DNA of 5,070 bases, from the NCBI GenBank assembly GCA_905209135.1, contig CAJLRT010000107.1, positions 1-5,070 on the forward strand. The letters are read 5' to 3'. This DNA is from an uncultured Eubacteriales bacterium. Its GTDB lineage: Bacteria > Bacillota > Clostridia > Oscillospirales > UMGS1783. Of this stretch, positions 1 to 5,062 are shown piece by piece (the stretch's first letter is position 1; each line of letters opens with the position of its first letter). A program made the position numbers and the translations under genes. The notes beneath the pieces were generated by a model. The model was not told the DNA's origin. It did not search any database and worked only from the letters and a program-made list of their open reading frames with translations.

Positions 1-450
1 ATCGCGCTGCAGCTTGCCCGCAGCGCCTAAGTACAGGTAGGTGCGGTCGAACAGCGCGGAGATCTGGCCGTTGAGCTCTTTGATCTGCGCCGCCCCCGCC
101 TGGAGCTTCTCTCTGTCCCAGAAGGGGTATATGTTGACGATGTTCCCGACGGCGCCGGGGTAGGGCGGTTCAAGCACATGCGGCGGCGTGCCGTCCACCA
201 TGCACGCGCCGAGCTCCTTGACGAATATGCCGTCGAGCGACGCGGGGTCGGAAGAGCAGTGCAGGTATTCCACCTCCAGCCCCCGCTGCTCGGCCTGCTT
301 GCCGATGCTGCGCATCAGGGTGCTCTTCCCGGTCCCCGGCCCGCCCTTGATTACATAGACGCGGGACCTTTTATTGATAAAATCCTCGAACAGGGAATAG
401 AATCCGGCTTCAGAGTTTACGCCCAGGAAACTCTCCTTCGCTATATACAT
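1..450 (-). CDS. PRK06851-type P-loop ATPase, N-terminal part (3' end beyond window)
   Basis: Translating the minus strand from the ATG at 450 gives 150 open codons that continue past the window edge, so this is the N-terminal part only. A Walker A motif, GGPGTGKST, sits at residues 36-44 with K42 and S43 as the expected phosphate and Mg2+ ligands. It is followed by HCSSDPASLDG (64-74) and by MVDGTPPH (84-91) running into PPYPGAV (95-101). This combination is what I know from the PRK06851 family, cytoplasmic proteins of clostridia and bacilli that bind ATP and have no established cellular role. There is no signal peptide or membrane segment. The start is well supported by AAGGAGAG 7 nt upstream. 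The gene is transcribed divergently from the DUF4364 gene. GC is about 68% in a sampled line, matching the core genes here. Family identity is fairly sure; the function is not known. Confidence 0.85.
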   Translation of the reverse strand, partial: MYIAKESFLGVNSEAGFYSLFEDFINKRSRVYVIKGGPGTGKSTLMRSIGKQAEQRGLEVEYLHCSSDPASLDGIFVKELGACMVDGTPPHVLEPPYPGAVGNIVNIYPFWDREKLQAGAAQIKELNGQISALFDRTYLYLGAAGKLQRD

Positions 451-457
451 AAAAACA

Positions 458-465
458 CTCTCCTT
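458..465 (-). promoter_or_regulatory. Ribosome binding site of the PRK06851-type ATPase gene
   Basis: On the minus strand this reads AAGGAGAG, 7 nt before the ATG at 450. It is a near-perfect Shine-Dalgarno sequence and fixes the start of the truncated gene. Confidence 0.8.
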
Positions 466-494
466 ATCTCATCCGTGAAAGACTCTTATGTTAT

Positions 495-524
495 ATAGTA
501 TTTTGCGCGCCGGTTTCTTGTTAA
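495..524 (-). promoter_or_regulatory. Candidate promoter of the ATPase gene
   Basis: On the minus strand TTAACA (519-524, five of six matches to the -35 consensus) is followed after 18 nt by TACTAT (495-500, four of six to the -10 consensus). A transcript from here would have a leader of about 40 nt. A second -10-like word, TATAAC, lies at 490-495 but is too far from the -35 word. Judged by eye only. Confidence 0.35.
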
Positions 525-572
525 AGTTTTTCCCCTGAAATTTGCGACAAAGGCCGCGGGCGCGTCCTGCAA

Positions 573-595
573 ACTTTGCCGGTTTTGGGCAAAGT
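573..595. repeat. Perfect 8-bp inverted repeat between divergent promoters
   Basis: ACTTTGCC (573-580) and GGCAAAGT (588-595) are perfect inverted copies separated by 7 nt (GGTTTTG). The element lies between the candidate promoters of the ATPase and DUF4364 genes, just upstream of the region where the DUF4364 -35 would be. No T-tract follows directly on either strand, so it does not look like a terminator. A shared operator is the most natural reading, but that is inference. Confidence 0.5.
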
Positions 596-617
596 ACTTT
601 CTTTTGCCGGCCGGATA

Positions 618-626
618 TGGTAAAAT
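618..626 (+). promoter_or_regulatory. Extended -10 promoter of the DUF4364 gene
   Basis: TGGTAAAAT matches the extended -10 pattern TGn-TATAAT with one mismatch in the hexamer. The sequence 17 nt upstream (TTTCTT at 598-603) is a poor -35, which extended -10 promoters tolerate. Transcription would begin near 633, giving a leader of about 70 nt before the ATG at 702. Confidence 0.45.
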
Positions 627-688
627 ACTAAAAACAGAACGCGCGCGCCCTTCTATTGTATGTTCCGGCGCGCGAAACCGATCAAGCA

Positions 689-694
689 GAGGAG
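689..694 (+). promoter_or_regulatory. Ribosome binding site deciding the DUF4364 start
   Basis: GAGGAG lies 7 nt before the ATG at 702. The same frame is open further upstream to another ATG at 660, but that one has no Shine-Dalgarno sequence, so 702 is the better start. Confidence 0.75.
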
Positions 695-701
695 AAGTCA
701 T

Positions 702-1220
702 ATGCTAGGAAACGGCGCCCTGTACCAGAAAGAGGACGTGAAAGTCCTCATCATCTATACCTTAAGCCAGCTCAACCGCGCCATCCCGACGCGGATCATG
801 GTCGATATGTTTCTGAACACCGACCTTGTCGAGTATTTCACGCTCGCCCAGTCCATCAACGAGCTGATAGAAACGGGTCACCTCGCCGTGGACGAAGAGC
901 AGGGCGTTATGGTGCTCACCCGGCTCGGCTATGAGGCGAGCGACGCGCTGTACCGGAGCCTGCCGCTGTATGCGCGCGAACGCGCGCTGAAAGGCGCGCT
1001 CGGCCTGCTGGCAAAGCTGGAGCGCAAGGCCGCCATCTCGACAAAGACGGTGGAGCAGGACGGGAAATTCATCGCGCAGTGCACGCTGATGGACCATGAC
1101 GACGTGCTGCTGAAAATGGAGCTGTTCGTGCCCTCGTACGAGCTTTCGCGGGCGGTGGAGGACAACTTTGAAAAGGACGCGTTCGACCTGTATCAGATGA
1201 TCATACAGAAACTGTCATAG
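702..1220 (+). CDS. DUF4364 family protein, probable winged-helix regulator
   Basis: The product is 172 aa from the ATG at 702, about the usual length of DUF4364 proteins, which are widespread in Clostridia and have no settled function. Residues 11-77 read as a winged helix: an N-terminal stretch EDVKVLIIYTLSQL, a helix pair around IPTRIMVDMFL and FTLAQSINELIETG, then a beta wing (HLAVDEEQGVMVLTRLGYEA) that ends in the phrasing typical of PadR or MarR-like wings. The C-terminal half (about 110-172) is an alpha/beta region with GKFIAQCTLMDHDDVLLKMELFV strands and a closing helix. There are no cysteine clusters or membrane segments. It is likely a DNA-binding protein by fold, but its targets are unknown. 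It is divergent from the PRK06851-type ATPase. I see no terminator after its stop codon. GC is about 70% in a sampled line. Confidence 0.8.
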   Translation: MLGNGALYQKEDVKVLIIYTLSQLNRAIPTRIMVDMFLNTDLVEYFTLAQSINELIETGHLAVDEEQGVMVLTRLGYEASDALYRSLPLYARERALKGALGLLAKLERKAAISTKTVEQDGKFIAQCTLMDHDDVLLKMELFVPSYELSRAVEDNFEKDAFDLYQMIIQKLS

Positions 1221-1344
1221 CCGAGATCAAAACGGGCGCGAGCTGCTGCGTTCAGTAAGCCGGCAAAATGAGCGGGAAGATGGTGCAAGCTCTGAAATGG
1301 GTGTGTCGCCATAAAGCCGTGCAGTTTCGGTTTGAACGCTCTGT
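1221..1344. other. Unassigned intergenic stretch before the TetR gene
   Basis: No gene, convincing hairpin terminator or strong promoter is visible here. CATAAA (1310-1315) could be a weak -10 but has no acceptable -35. One plus frame is open from 1222 to the TAA at 1312-1314, and the antisense of the same stretch is also open. Neither translation is recognisable as a protein family. Without a terminator or promoter, the TetR gene may be partly transcribed by read-through from the DUF4364 gene. Confidence 0.4.
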
Positions 1345-1351
1345 ATGTGGG

Positions 1352-1358
1352 AAGGAGG
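1352..1358 (+). promoter_or_regulatory. Ribosome binding site that sets a TTG start for the TetR gene
   Basis: AAGGAGG is a perfect Shine-Dalgarno sequence 7 nt before the in-frame TTG at 1366. The in-frame ATG at 1345 lies upstream of it, so starting there would translate the ribosome binding site itself (residues E-G-G) and would have no SD of its own. Confidence 0.8.
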
Positions 1359-1365
1359 CGGACTT

Positions 1366-1911
1366 TTGGCCGAGTCGAATATTACAAAGCGGGCGTTGGC
1401 TGTCGCATTGAAAGAACTGGTGGAAAGCCGGCCTTTTTCAAAAATCAGTATCGGAGATATCTGCGAGCAGTGTGCCATAAGCCGCAAAAGCTTTTATTAT
1501 CACTTTAAGGATAAATACGACTTAGTCAACTGGATTTATTATACTGAATTTATCGCAGCAGCCGAACAAAAAAAGTACGCGCTTGGCTGGGATTTTCTTG
1601 AGGATTTGTGCGTCTATTTTTACAATAATCACGACTTCTATCGTAAAACATTGAATGTAGCCGGGCAGAATTCTTTTTCTGAGTATTTCCGCAGTGTTGT
1701 TATGATGATTATCACGAACATTATGGAAACCATTTACAGCAAGGACGATCCCATCGACTTTTATGTCGGATTTTATACAGATGCTTTTTACTGTGCAATC
1801 AAAAAATGGATGCTGGACAGGGAATGCATTGCGGCGGATGCATTTGTTCGGCAGTTGAAGGCGTGCCTTTTTGGAACATCAGTCAAAATCGTAGAAGGGC
1901 TTTCCGAGTAG
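1366..1911 (+). CDS. TetR/AcrR-family transcriptional regulator
   Basis: Read from the TTG at 1366, the product is 181 aa, a normal size for TetR proteins. The N-terminal helix (ITKRALAVALKELVESRPF, residues 6-24) and the helix-turn-helix KISIGDICEQCAISRKSFYYHFKDKYDL (26-53) carry the family hallmark: a recognition helix ending in FYYHFKDK, followed by a leucine-rich helix. The C-terminal ligand and dimer domain (about 60-181) is all helical and aromatic-rich, like the TetR_C_8 (DhaS-like) class common in Clostridia. TetR proteins are usually ligand-released repressors of neighbouring efflux or catabolic genes. The neighbour here is a MATE efflux gene, so it is the likely target, although the two genes are convergent rather than divergent. 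GC is about 43% in a sampled line, far below the upstream genes, which suggests transfer together with the MATE gene. The ligand cannot be told from sequence. Confidence 0.88.
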   Translation: MAESNITKRALAVALKELVESRPFSKISIGDICEQCAISRKSFYYHFKDKYDLVNWIYYTEFIAAAEQKKYALGWDFLEDLCVYFYNNHDFYRKTLNVAGQNSFSEYFRSVVMMIITNIMETIYSKDDPIDFYVGFYTDAFYCAIKKWMLDRECIAADAFVRQLKACLFGTSVKIVEGLSE

Positions 1912-1937
1912 GCGGGGTGGACTTGAAACAGGCGTGG

Positions 1938-1974
1938 AAAAAGACCGTAAGCACTTGGCAAACGGTCTTTTTTT
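1938..1974. terminator. Bidirectional terminator between tetR-type and MATE genes
   Basis: AAAAAGACCGT (1938-1948) pairs with ACGGTCTTTTT (1962-1972) around a 13-nt loop, with two further T residues following. On the plus strand the T-tract runs from 1968 to 1974; on the minus strand the hairpin is followed by five T residues. It can therefore end the regulator transcript on the plus strand and the MATE transcript on the minus strand. Confidence 0.85.
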
Positions 1975-2007
1975 ATTCTCAGAATTGTTTTCGTATTCTT
2001 TATAAGC

Positions 2008-3387
2008 TTATGCGTCCTTCAGCATATTCTGTGACGCCGTCTTTTTCATCGGTTTAATTAAGAAAATGCACATCAGCAGCGTCAGGGTATCAGCGGCGGG
2101 CTGTGAGAAATAAATGCCCGCAACGCCGAACAGCTTCGGAAGAATCAGAATAAACGGAACATAAAAGAGGCCTTGTCTGATGATGGACAGAAACACGCCC
2201 ATTTTTGGCGAACCAATCGTCTGGTAAGTAATTGTCATCATATAACACAGGCCAAAAGCCGGATAGAGAGCAACCTGTGAGATTAAAAGCCACTTGCCGA
2301 ATTCCACCACCATTGGGTTGTTGTTAAACAGCAGGATCAGAGGTTTCGCCAGCAAAATGTAGAGCAGTGAAACCGCTGCTGTCAGAATCAGCGAACCCTT
2401 TAACGCGAATTTTACGGACTTGTGGAAGCGGTCTTCATTCTTTGCGCCGAACGCATAGGAGGCTACGGGCTGATATCCCTGCATAAATCCCATCACTACA
2501 TAGCAACCGATAAGAACCAATCGCTGGACTACGCCGTATGCCGCGATAATCAGGTTGGAATCCGGAAGAGGTTTCGCGGCAACATTCGTCAGAGAGGTCG
2601 CAACAGCAAGGCATATCTGAATAACTGCCGTAGGAATGCCGATAGAAATGACTTGCCGCAACAGTTTTCCGGACAATTGAAAGTATTTGAAGTGAATCTT
2701 AATAATAGAGCGTCCGCCGAAATAAAACCACAGCAGAATTACAAAAGTCACGCACTGGGAAATCGTTGTGGCAAGCGATGCGCCCTCGACTCCCATATTC
2801 AATCCCCACGAGAACATAAAAATCGGATCGAGAATTACATTCAGAACAGCGCCTGCAATCACTGCAACAGAGGAAATTTTTACAGAGGATTCGGCGCGCG
2901 CCGCACAGTTTAAGCTCTGGGCCGGTAAATTGAACAATGCCGCTATAAACATCCAAAACGCATAGTCTTTTGCCTGCGGAAGAACTTCGCTGTCTGCTCC
3001 GAACGCTGTGAGCAGGGGGTCCATAAAAGCAATGCCGAGAACACAAAGACCAATTCCGACAAGCATAGAAAATCCCACGATAGTCGTTATGGTTTTGTTT
3101 GCGCCCTCTTTCTCTCCAGCGCCTAACTGGCGGCCTGCAAGCACGGAAGCGCCGGCGGCAAAAATGTTCTCTACGGATACCATAATCAGCAGCAGCGGAA
3201 GCGTAACGCCGACTGCCGCCAGGGCAATATCGCTGCCCAGCATGCCGATATACGCTGTATCGACAATGTTATACACCGCTTTGGCGAGCAGCGCAAGCGT
3301 TGCGGGAATTGCCAGTTTTGTAATTGCTTTTGACGGATTAACCGTTGATAACAGGGATTCTTTCCCTGCATTTTTTTGCTCGTTCAT
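2008..3387 (-). CDS. MATE-family multidrug efflux transporter (MepA-like)
   Basis: The 459-aa product has the length and layout of MATE antiporters: twelve predicted membrane helices in two homologous halves (about residues 20-225 and 243-450) joined by a polar linker near 226-243. MATE proteins sit in the cytoplasmic membrane and exchange cationic drugs or other organic compounds for Na+ or H+. Family signatures visible are the N-terminal LAIPATLALLAKAVYNIVDTAYIG (25-48), the LNVILDPIFMF segment (182-192) followed by MGVEGAS (198-204), and the second-half GFMQGYQPVASYAFGAKN (300-317), which resembles the GFxQGxQPxxxYxxGA motif of MepA-type members. The start is the ATG at 3387 with AGGGTG 7 nt upstream. 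GC is about 45% in a sampled line, much lower than the flanking genes. Substrate cannot be predicted. It converges on the TetR gene, and a shared terminator separates them. Confidence 0.93.
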   Translation of the reverse strand: MNEQKNAGKESLLSTVNPSKAITKLAIPATLALLAKAVYNIVDTAYIGMLGSDIALAAVGVTLPLLLIMVSVENIFAAGASVLAGRQLGAGEKEGANKTITTIVGFSMLVGIGLCVLGIAFMDPLLTAFGADSEVLPQAKDYAFWMFIAALFNLPAQSLNCAARAESSVKISSVAVIAGAVLNVILDPIFMFSWGLNMGVEGASLATTISQCVTFVILLWFYFGGRSIIKIHFKYFQLSGKLLRQVISIGIPTAVIQICLAVATSLTNVAAKPLPDSNLIIAAYGVVQRLVLIGCYVVMGFMQGYQPVASYAFGAKNEDRFHKSVKFALKGSLILTAAVSLLYILLAKPLILLFNNNPMVVEFGKWLLISQVALYPAFGLCYMMTITYQTIGSPKMGVFLSIIRQGLFYVPFILILPKLFGVAGIYFSQPAADTLTLLMCIFLIKPMKKTASQNMLKDA

Positions 3388-3479
3388 CTTTTTTCACCCT
3401 GCAATACGGATCAAGCATATTTTCAAACGAATTCCTTTCTTTCAGTATGCCATACGGTGCAATGAAGTGGAAGTGACAG

Positions 3480-3508
3480 CTTATATGGGATGTCCCAAAA
3501 GGTAACAA
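3480..3508 (-). promoter_or_regulatory. Sigma-A promoter of the MATE gene
   Basis: On the minus strand TTGTTA (3503-3508, four of six to the -35 consensus) and TATAAG (3480-3485, five of six to the -10 consensus) are separated by exactly 17 nt. Transcription would start near 3473 and give a leader of about 85 nt. The -35 box overlaps one copy of a direct repeat and the spacer holds a palindrome, both annotated separately. Confidence 0.6.
3486..3497. promoter_or_regulatory. Palindrome inside the MATE promoter spacer (candidate operator)
   Basis: TGGGATGTCCCA has perfect 5-bp arms around a 2-nt centre and fills most of the 17-nt spacer between the -35 and -10 boxes. A regulator bound here would directly block or distort the promoter. 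A related word, TGGGACGTC, recurs at 3540-3548 (eight of nine positions the same as 3486-3494). Confidence 0.4.
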
Positions 3509-3530
3509 TCACTTGCGTTTGTAACCATCA
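3502..3530. repeat. Direct repeat GTAAC(a/c)ATCA overlapping the MATE -35 box
   Basis: GTAACAATCA (3502-3511) and GTAACCATCA (3521-3530) agree at nine of ten positions and lie 19 bp apart, start to start. One copy overlaps the -35 of the MATE promoter and the other lies just upstream of it. The same bases also form an imperfect inverted pair, GGTAACAA (3501-3508) and TTGTAACC (3519-3526), with one mismatch. This is a plausible regulator binding site; which protein binds it is unknown. Confidence 0.45.
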
Positions 3531-3702
3531 TGCAAAGAATGGGACGTCTGTCCGTTCAGGATGCAAAAGAAAAATGGCGGATACACAAGGCGCCTGCGCG
3601 CCCGTTTGTCCGGACGGGAACAAAGCCCGCGCCCGCGCGTCATATTCATGGCCCGCGCGTTTCGGCCGCTCTGCGGGAACGCGCCCCCTCGGCTTTCTCC
3701 GT
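3531..3702. other. Non-coding junction between MATE control region and the cysK terminator
   Basis: No intact gene is visible. Composition changes at about 3580-3590 from AT-rich to GC-rich sequence, so this is where the AT-rich cassette seems to end. The plus strand at 3530-3563 can be read, with one frame change, as a few residues resembling the start of an HxlR-type regulator (see findings). Beyond that the stretch holds short GC-rich inverted words, such as the palindrome GTCCGGAC, but nothing assignable. Confidence 0.4.
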
Positions 3703-3737
3703 AAAAAAACAGAGGGCACGCCGCCGGCGTGCCCTCT
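3703..3737 (-). terminator. Rho-independent terminator of cysK
   Basis: AGAGGGCACGCC (3711-3722) and GGCGTGCCCTCT (3726-3737) form a perfect 12-bp GC-rich stem with a 3-nt loop. On the minus strand the stem is followed by G and seven T residues (3703-3709). It lies just downstream of the cysK stop codon at 3749-3751 and reads in the right direction. Confidence 0.93.
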
Positions 3738-3748
3738 TAAAATTGCTT

Positions 3749-4675
3749 TTACGCGGGGAACAGCTCTGTGGACATGTACCGCTCTCCGGTGTCCGGCAGC
3801 AGTACGACGACGGTCTTGCCGGCGTTTTCCTCCCGCTTTGCAATCTGCAAAGCGGCGTGCAGCGCCGCGCCGGAGGATATGCCCGCGAGCAGGCCTTCGG
3901 TCCTGGCCAGCGCCCGGGCCGCCTCATAGGCCTCGCCCTCCGTCACGCGCACGATTTCGTCGAGCAGCGAGACGTCGAGCACATCGGGCACAAACCCCGC
4001 GCCGATGCCCATCAGCCCGTGGGGGCCGGGCTTGCCGCCCGAAAGCACGGCGGACCCCGCCGGCTCTACCGCCGTTATTTTCACATCCGGCTTCCGCTCT
4101 TTCAGGTAGCTGCCCACGCCGGTAATGGTGCCGCCCGTGCCGACGCCGGCGACAAAGATGTCTACCGCGCCGCCCGTCTGCGTCCATATCTCGGGCGCGG
4201 TCGTCTTGCGGTGCGCCGCCGGATTGGCGGGGTTGACAAACTGCCCGGCGAGCACCGCCCCCTCCGTCCCGGCCAGAATCTGCTCCGCCTTTGCGATCGC
4301 GCCGCCCATGCCCTCCGTCGCAGGGGTGAGCACGAGCTGCGCGCCGAGCGCCCGCAGGAGCTTGCGCCGCTCCACGCTCATGCTCTCCGGCATAGTGAGG
4401 ATGAGCCGGTAGCCCTTCAGCGCGCAGACGAGCGCGAGCCCGACGCCGGTGTTGCCGCTGGTCGGCTCGACCACCGTGCCGCCCGGCTGCAGCCTGCCGC
4501 TGCGCTCCGCGTCCTCAATCAGCTCGCGCGCAACCCTGTCCTTCACGCTGCCCGCCGCGTTGAAGCATTCGGCCTTTGCAAGCAGGCGCGCCTGCAGCCC
4601 GAACTCCCTTGCAAGCCGCGCAAGTTCCACCAGCGGCGTGCCGCCGATGAGCTGTGTCAGGTCCGATGCGATCAC
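3749..4675 (-). CDS. cysK: Cysteine synthase A (O-acetylserine sulfhydrylase)
   Basis: This is a PLP enzyme of fold type II that makes L-cysteine from O-acetylserine and sulfide in the cytoplasm. Read from the GTG at 4675 it has 308 aa, the usual CysK length. Visible motifs are [11 protein letters not shown] near the start, SVKDR with the PLP-binding lysine K45, PTSGNTG (71-77) contacting substrate and [15 protein letters not shown] (96-107), the phosphate-binding GTGGT (179-183), [12 protein letters not shown] (223-234), GISSGAA (265-271) and PDTGERY (294-300). An in-frame ATG at 4693 would add six residues but has no SD; the GTG is preceded by AAGGTGG and gives the N-terminus expected for the family. 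Two usually conserved spots differ: [10 protein letters not shown] where FNP is common, and [12 protein letters not shown] where GPHKIQGIGAGF is common. The gene follows rnpB closely and ends at a strong terminator. A related cystathionine- or O-phosphoserine-using enzyme cannot be excluded. Confidence 0.92.
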   Translation of the reverse strand: MIASDLTQLIGGTPLVELARLAREFGLQARLLAKAECFNAAGSVKDRVARELIEDAERSGRLQPGGTVVEPTSGNTGVGLALVCALKGYRLILTMPESMSVERRKLLRALGAQLVLTPATEGMGGAIAKAEQILAGTEGAVLAGQFVNPANPAAHRKTTAPEIWTQTGGAVDIFVAGVGTGGTITGVGSYLKERKPDVKITAVEPAGSAVLSGGKPGPHGLMGIGAGFVPDVLDVSLLDEIVRVTEGEAYEAARALARTEGLLAGISSGAALHAALQIAKREENAGKTVVVLLPDTGERYMSTELFPA

Positions 4676-4680
4676 TGTAT

Positions 4681-4687
4681 CCACCTT
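4681..4687 (-). promoter_or_regulatory. Ribosome binding site favouring a GTG start for cysK
   Basis: On the minus strand AAGGTGG, one mismatch from AAGGAGG, lies 5 nt before the GTG at 4675. The alternative ATG at 4693 has only TCATCATTTTGA upstream, with no match to a Shine-Dalgarno sequence. Confidence 0.55.
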
Positions 4688-4703
4688 CTCCATTCAAAAT
4701 GAT

Positions 4704-5050
4704 GAGAGCAGACCTGTAAGCCGGGTTCTGTGAAACGGCAGCCATCTATCTGGGACGCGCGTTGCCGCGCGCCTCTAGCCACCTCCGGGACGGCCGGGCC
4801 GGCCTGTATGTCCCATATGCGGTGTTGCTCCGGATAGGGTTTACAAAACTGTTTTGTCTCCAAAACATTGGTGGGCTCTTACCCCGCCCTTTCATCCTTA
4901 CCCGGCAAAGCCGGGCGGTTTGCTTTCTGTTGCACTTTCCCTAAAGTCGCCTTCGGCGGACGTTATCCGCTATCCTCGCCCTGCGGAGCCCGGACTTTCC
5001 TCAGCGCACGGCCTTTCGGCGTGTGCGCCGCAGCTGCCCGGTCTGCTCTC
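4704..5050 (-). ncRNA. rnpB: RNase P RNA, bacterial A-type
   Basis: This is the catalytic RNA subunit of RNase P, which trims the 5' leaders of tRNA precursors together with the RnpA protein. On the minus strand the hallmark core GAGGAAAGTCCGGGCTCC (4985-5002) lies near the 5' end and GAACCCGGCTTACAG (4714-4728) near the 3' end, with AAAGTGCAACAGAAAGC and GGTAAG-type segments between. The termini pair as helix P1, 11 bp: GAGAGCAGACC (5040-5050) with GGTCTGCTCTC (4704-4714). A P3-like hairpin (5004-5028) has a GAAA loop, a P12-like hairpin (4851-4866) a GAGA loop, and a P18-like hairpin (4756-4771) a GCAA loop. The length of about 347 nt and the P18 element point to the ancestral A-type rather than the Bacillus B-type. 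Ends are set by P1 and may be off by a few bases. Confidence 0.96.
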
Positions 5051-5056
5051 TGTCCT

Positions 5057-5062
5057 ATTGTA
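5057..5062 (-). promoter_or_regulatory. -10 box of the rnpB promoter
   Basis: TACAAT on the minus strand matches five of six consensus bases. It lies 6 nt upstream of the start of the P1 helix at 5050, as expected if transcription begins at the mature 5' end. The -35 box would fall outside the window. Confidence 0.6.

Noticed and set aside
178..498. Plus-strand open frame opposite the PRK06851-type ATPase
   Set aside because: The minus strand encodes a Walker A motif and further family motifs with a perfect ribosome binding site; the plus translation is an uninformative shadow.
573..610. Inverted repeat followed by CTTTCTTTT considered as a terminator
   Set aside because: The T-rich stretch begins several bases after the stem and is interrupted by C residues, no gene on the plus strand ends before it, and it lies between divergent promoters.
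1806..2057. Plus-strand open frame across the end of the TetR gene and the terminator
   Set aside because: It is out of frame with the regulator, crosses a strong bidirectional terminator and runs antisense into the MATE gene.
2422..2913. Plus-strand open frame of 163 codons inside the MATE gene
   Set aside because: It lies wholly antisense to a well-supported membrane transporter gene and resembles no known protein. It has no ribosome binding site that I can see.
3530..4702. Long plus-strand open frame (390 codons) opposite cysK
   Set aside because: It is the antisense of a clear cysK gene in very GC-rich DNA, where long shadow frames are expected. The translation is rich in Arg, Ala and His with no recognisable domain.
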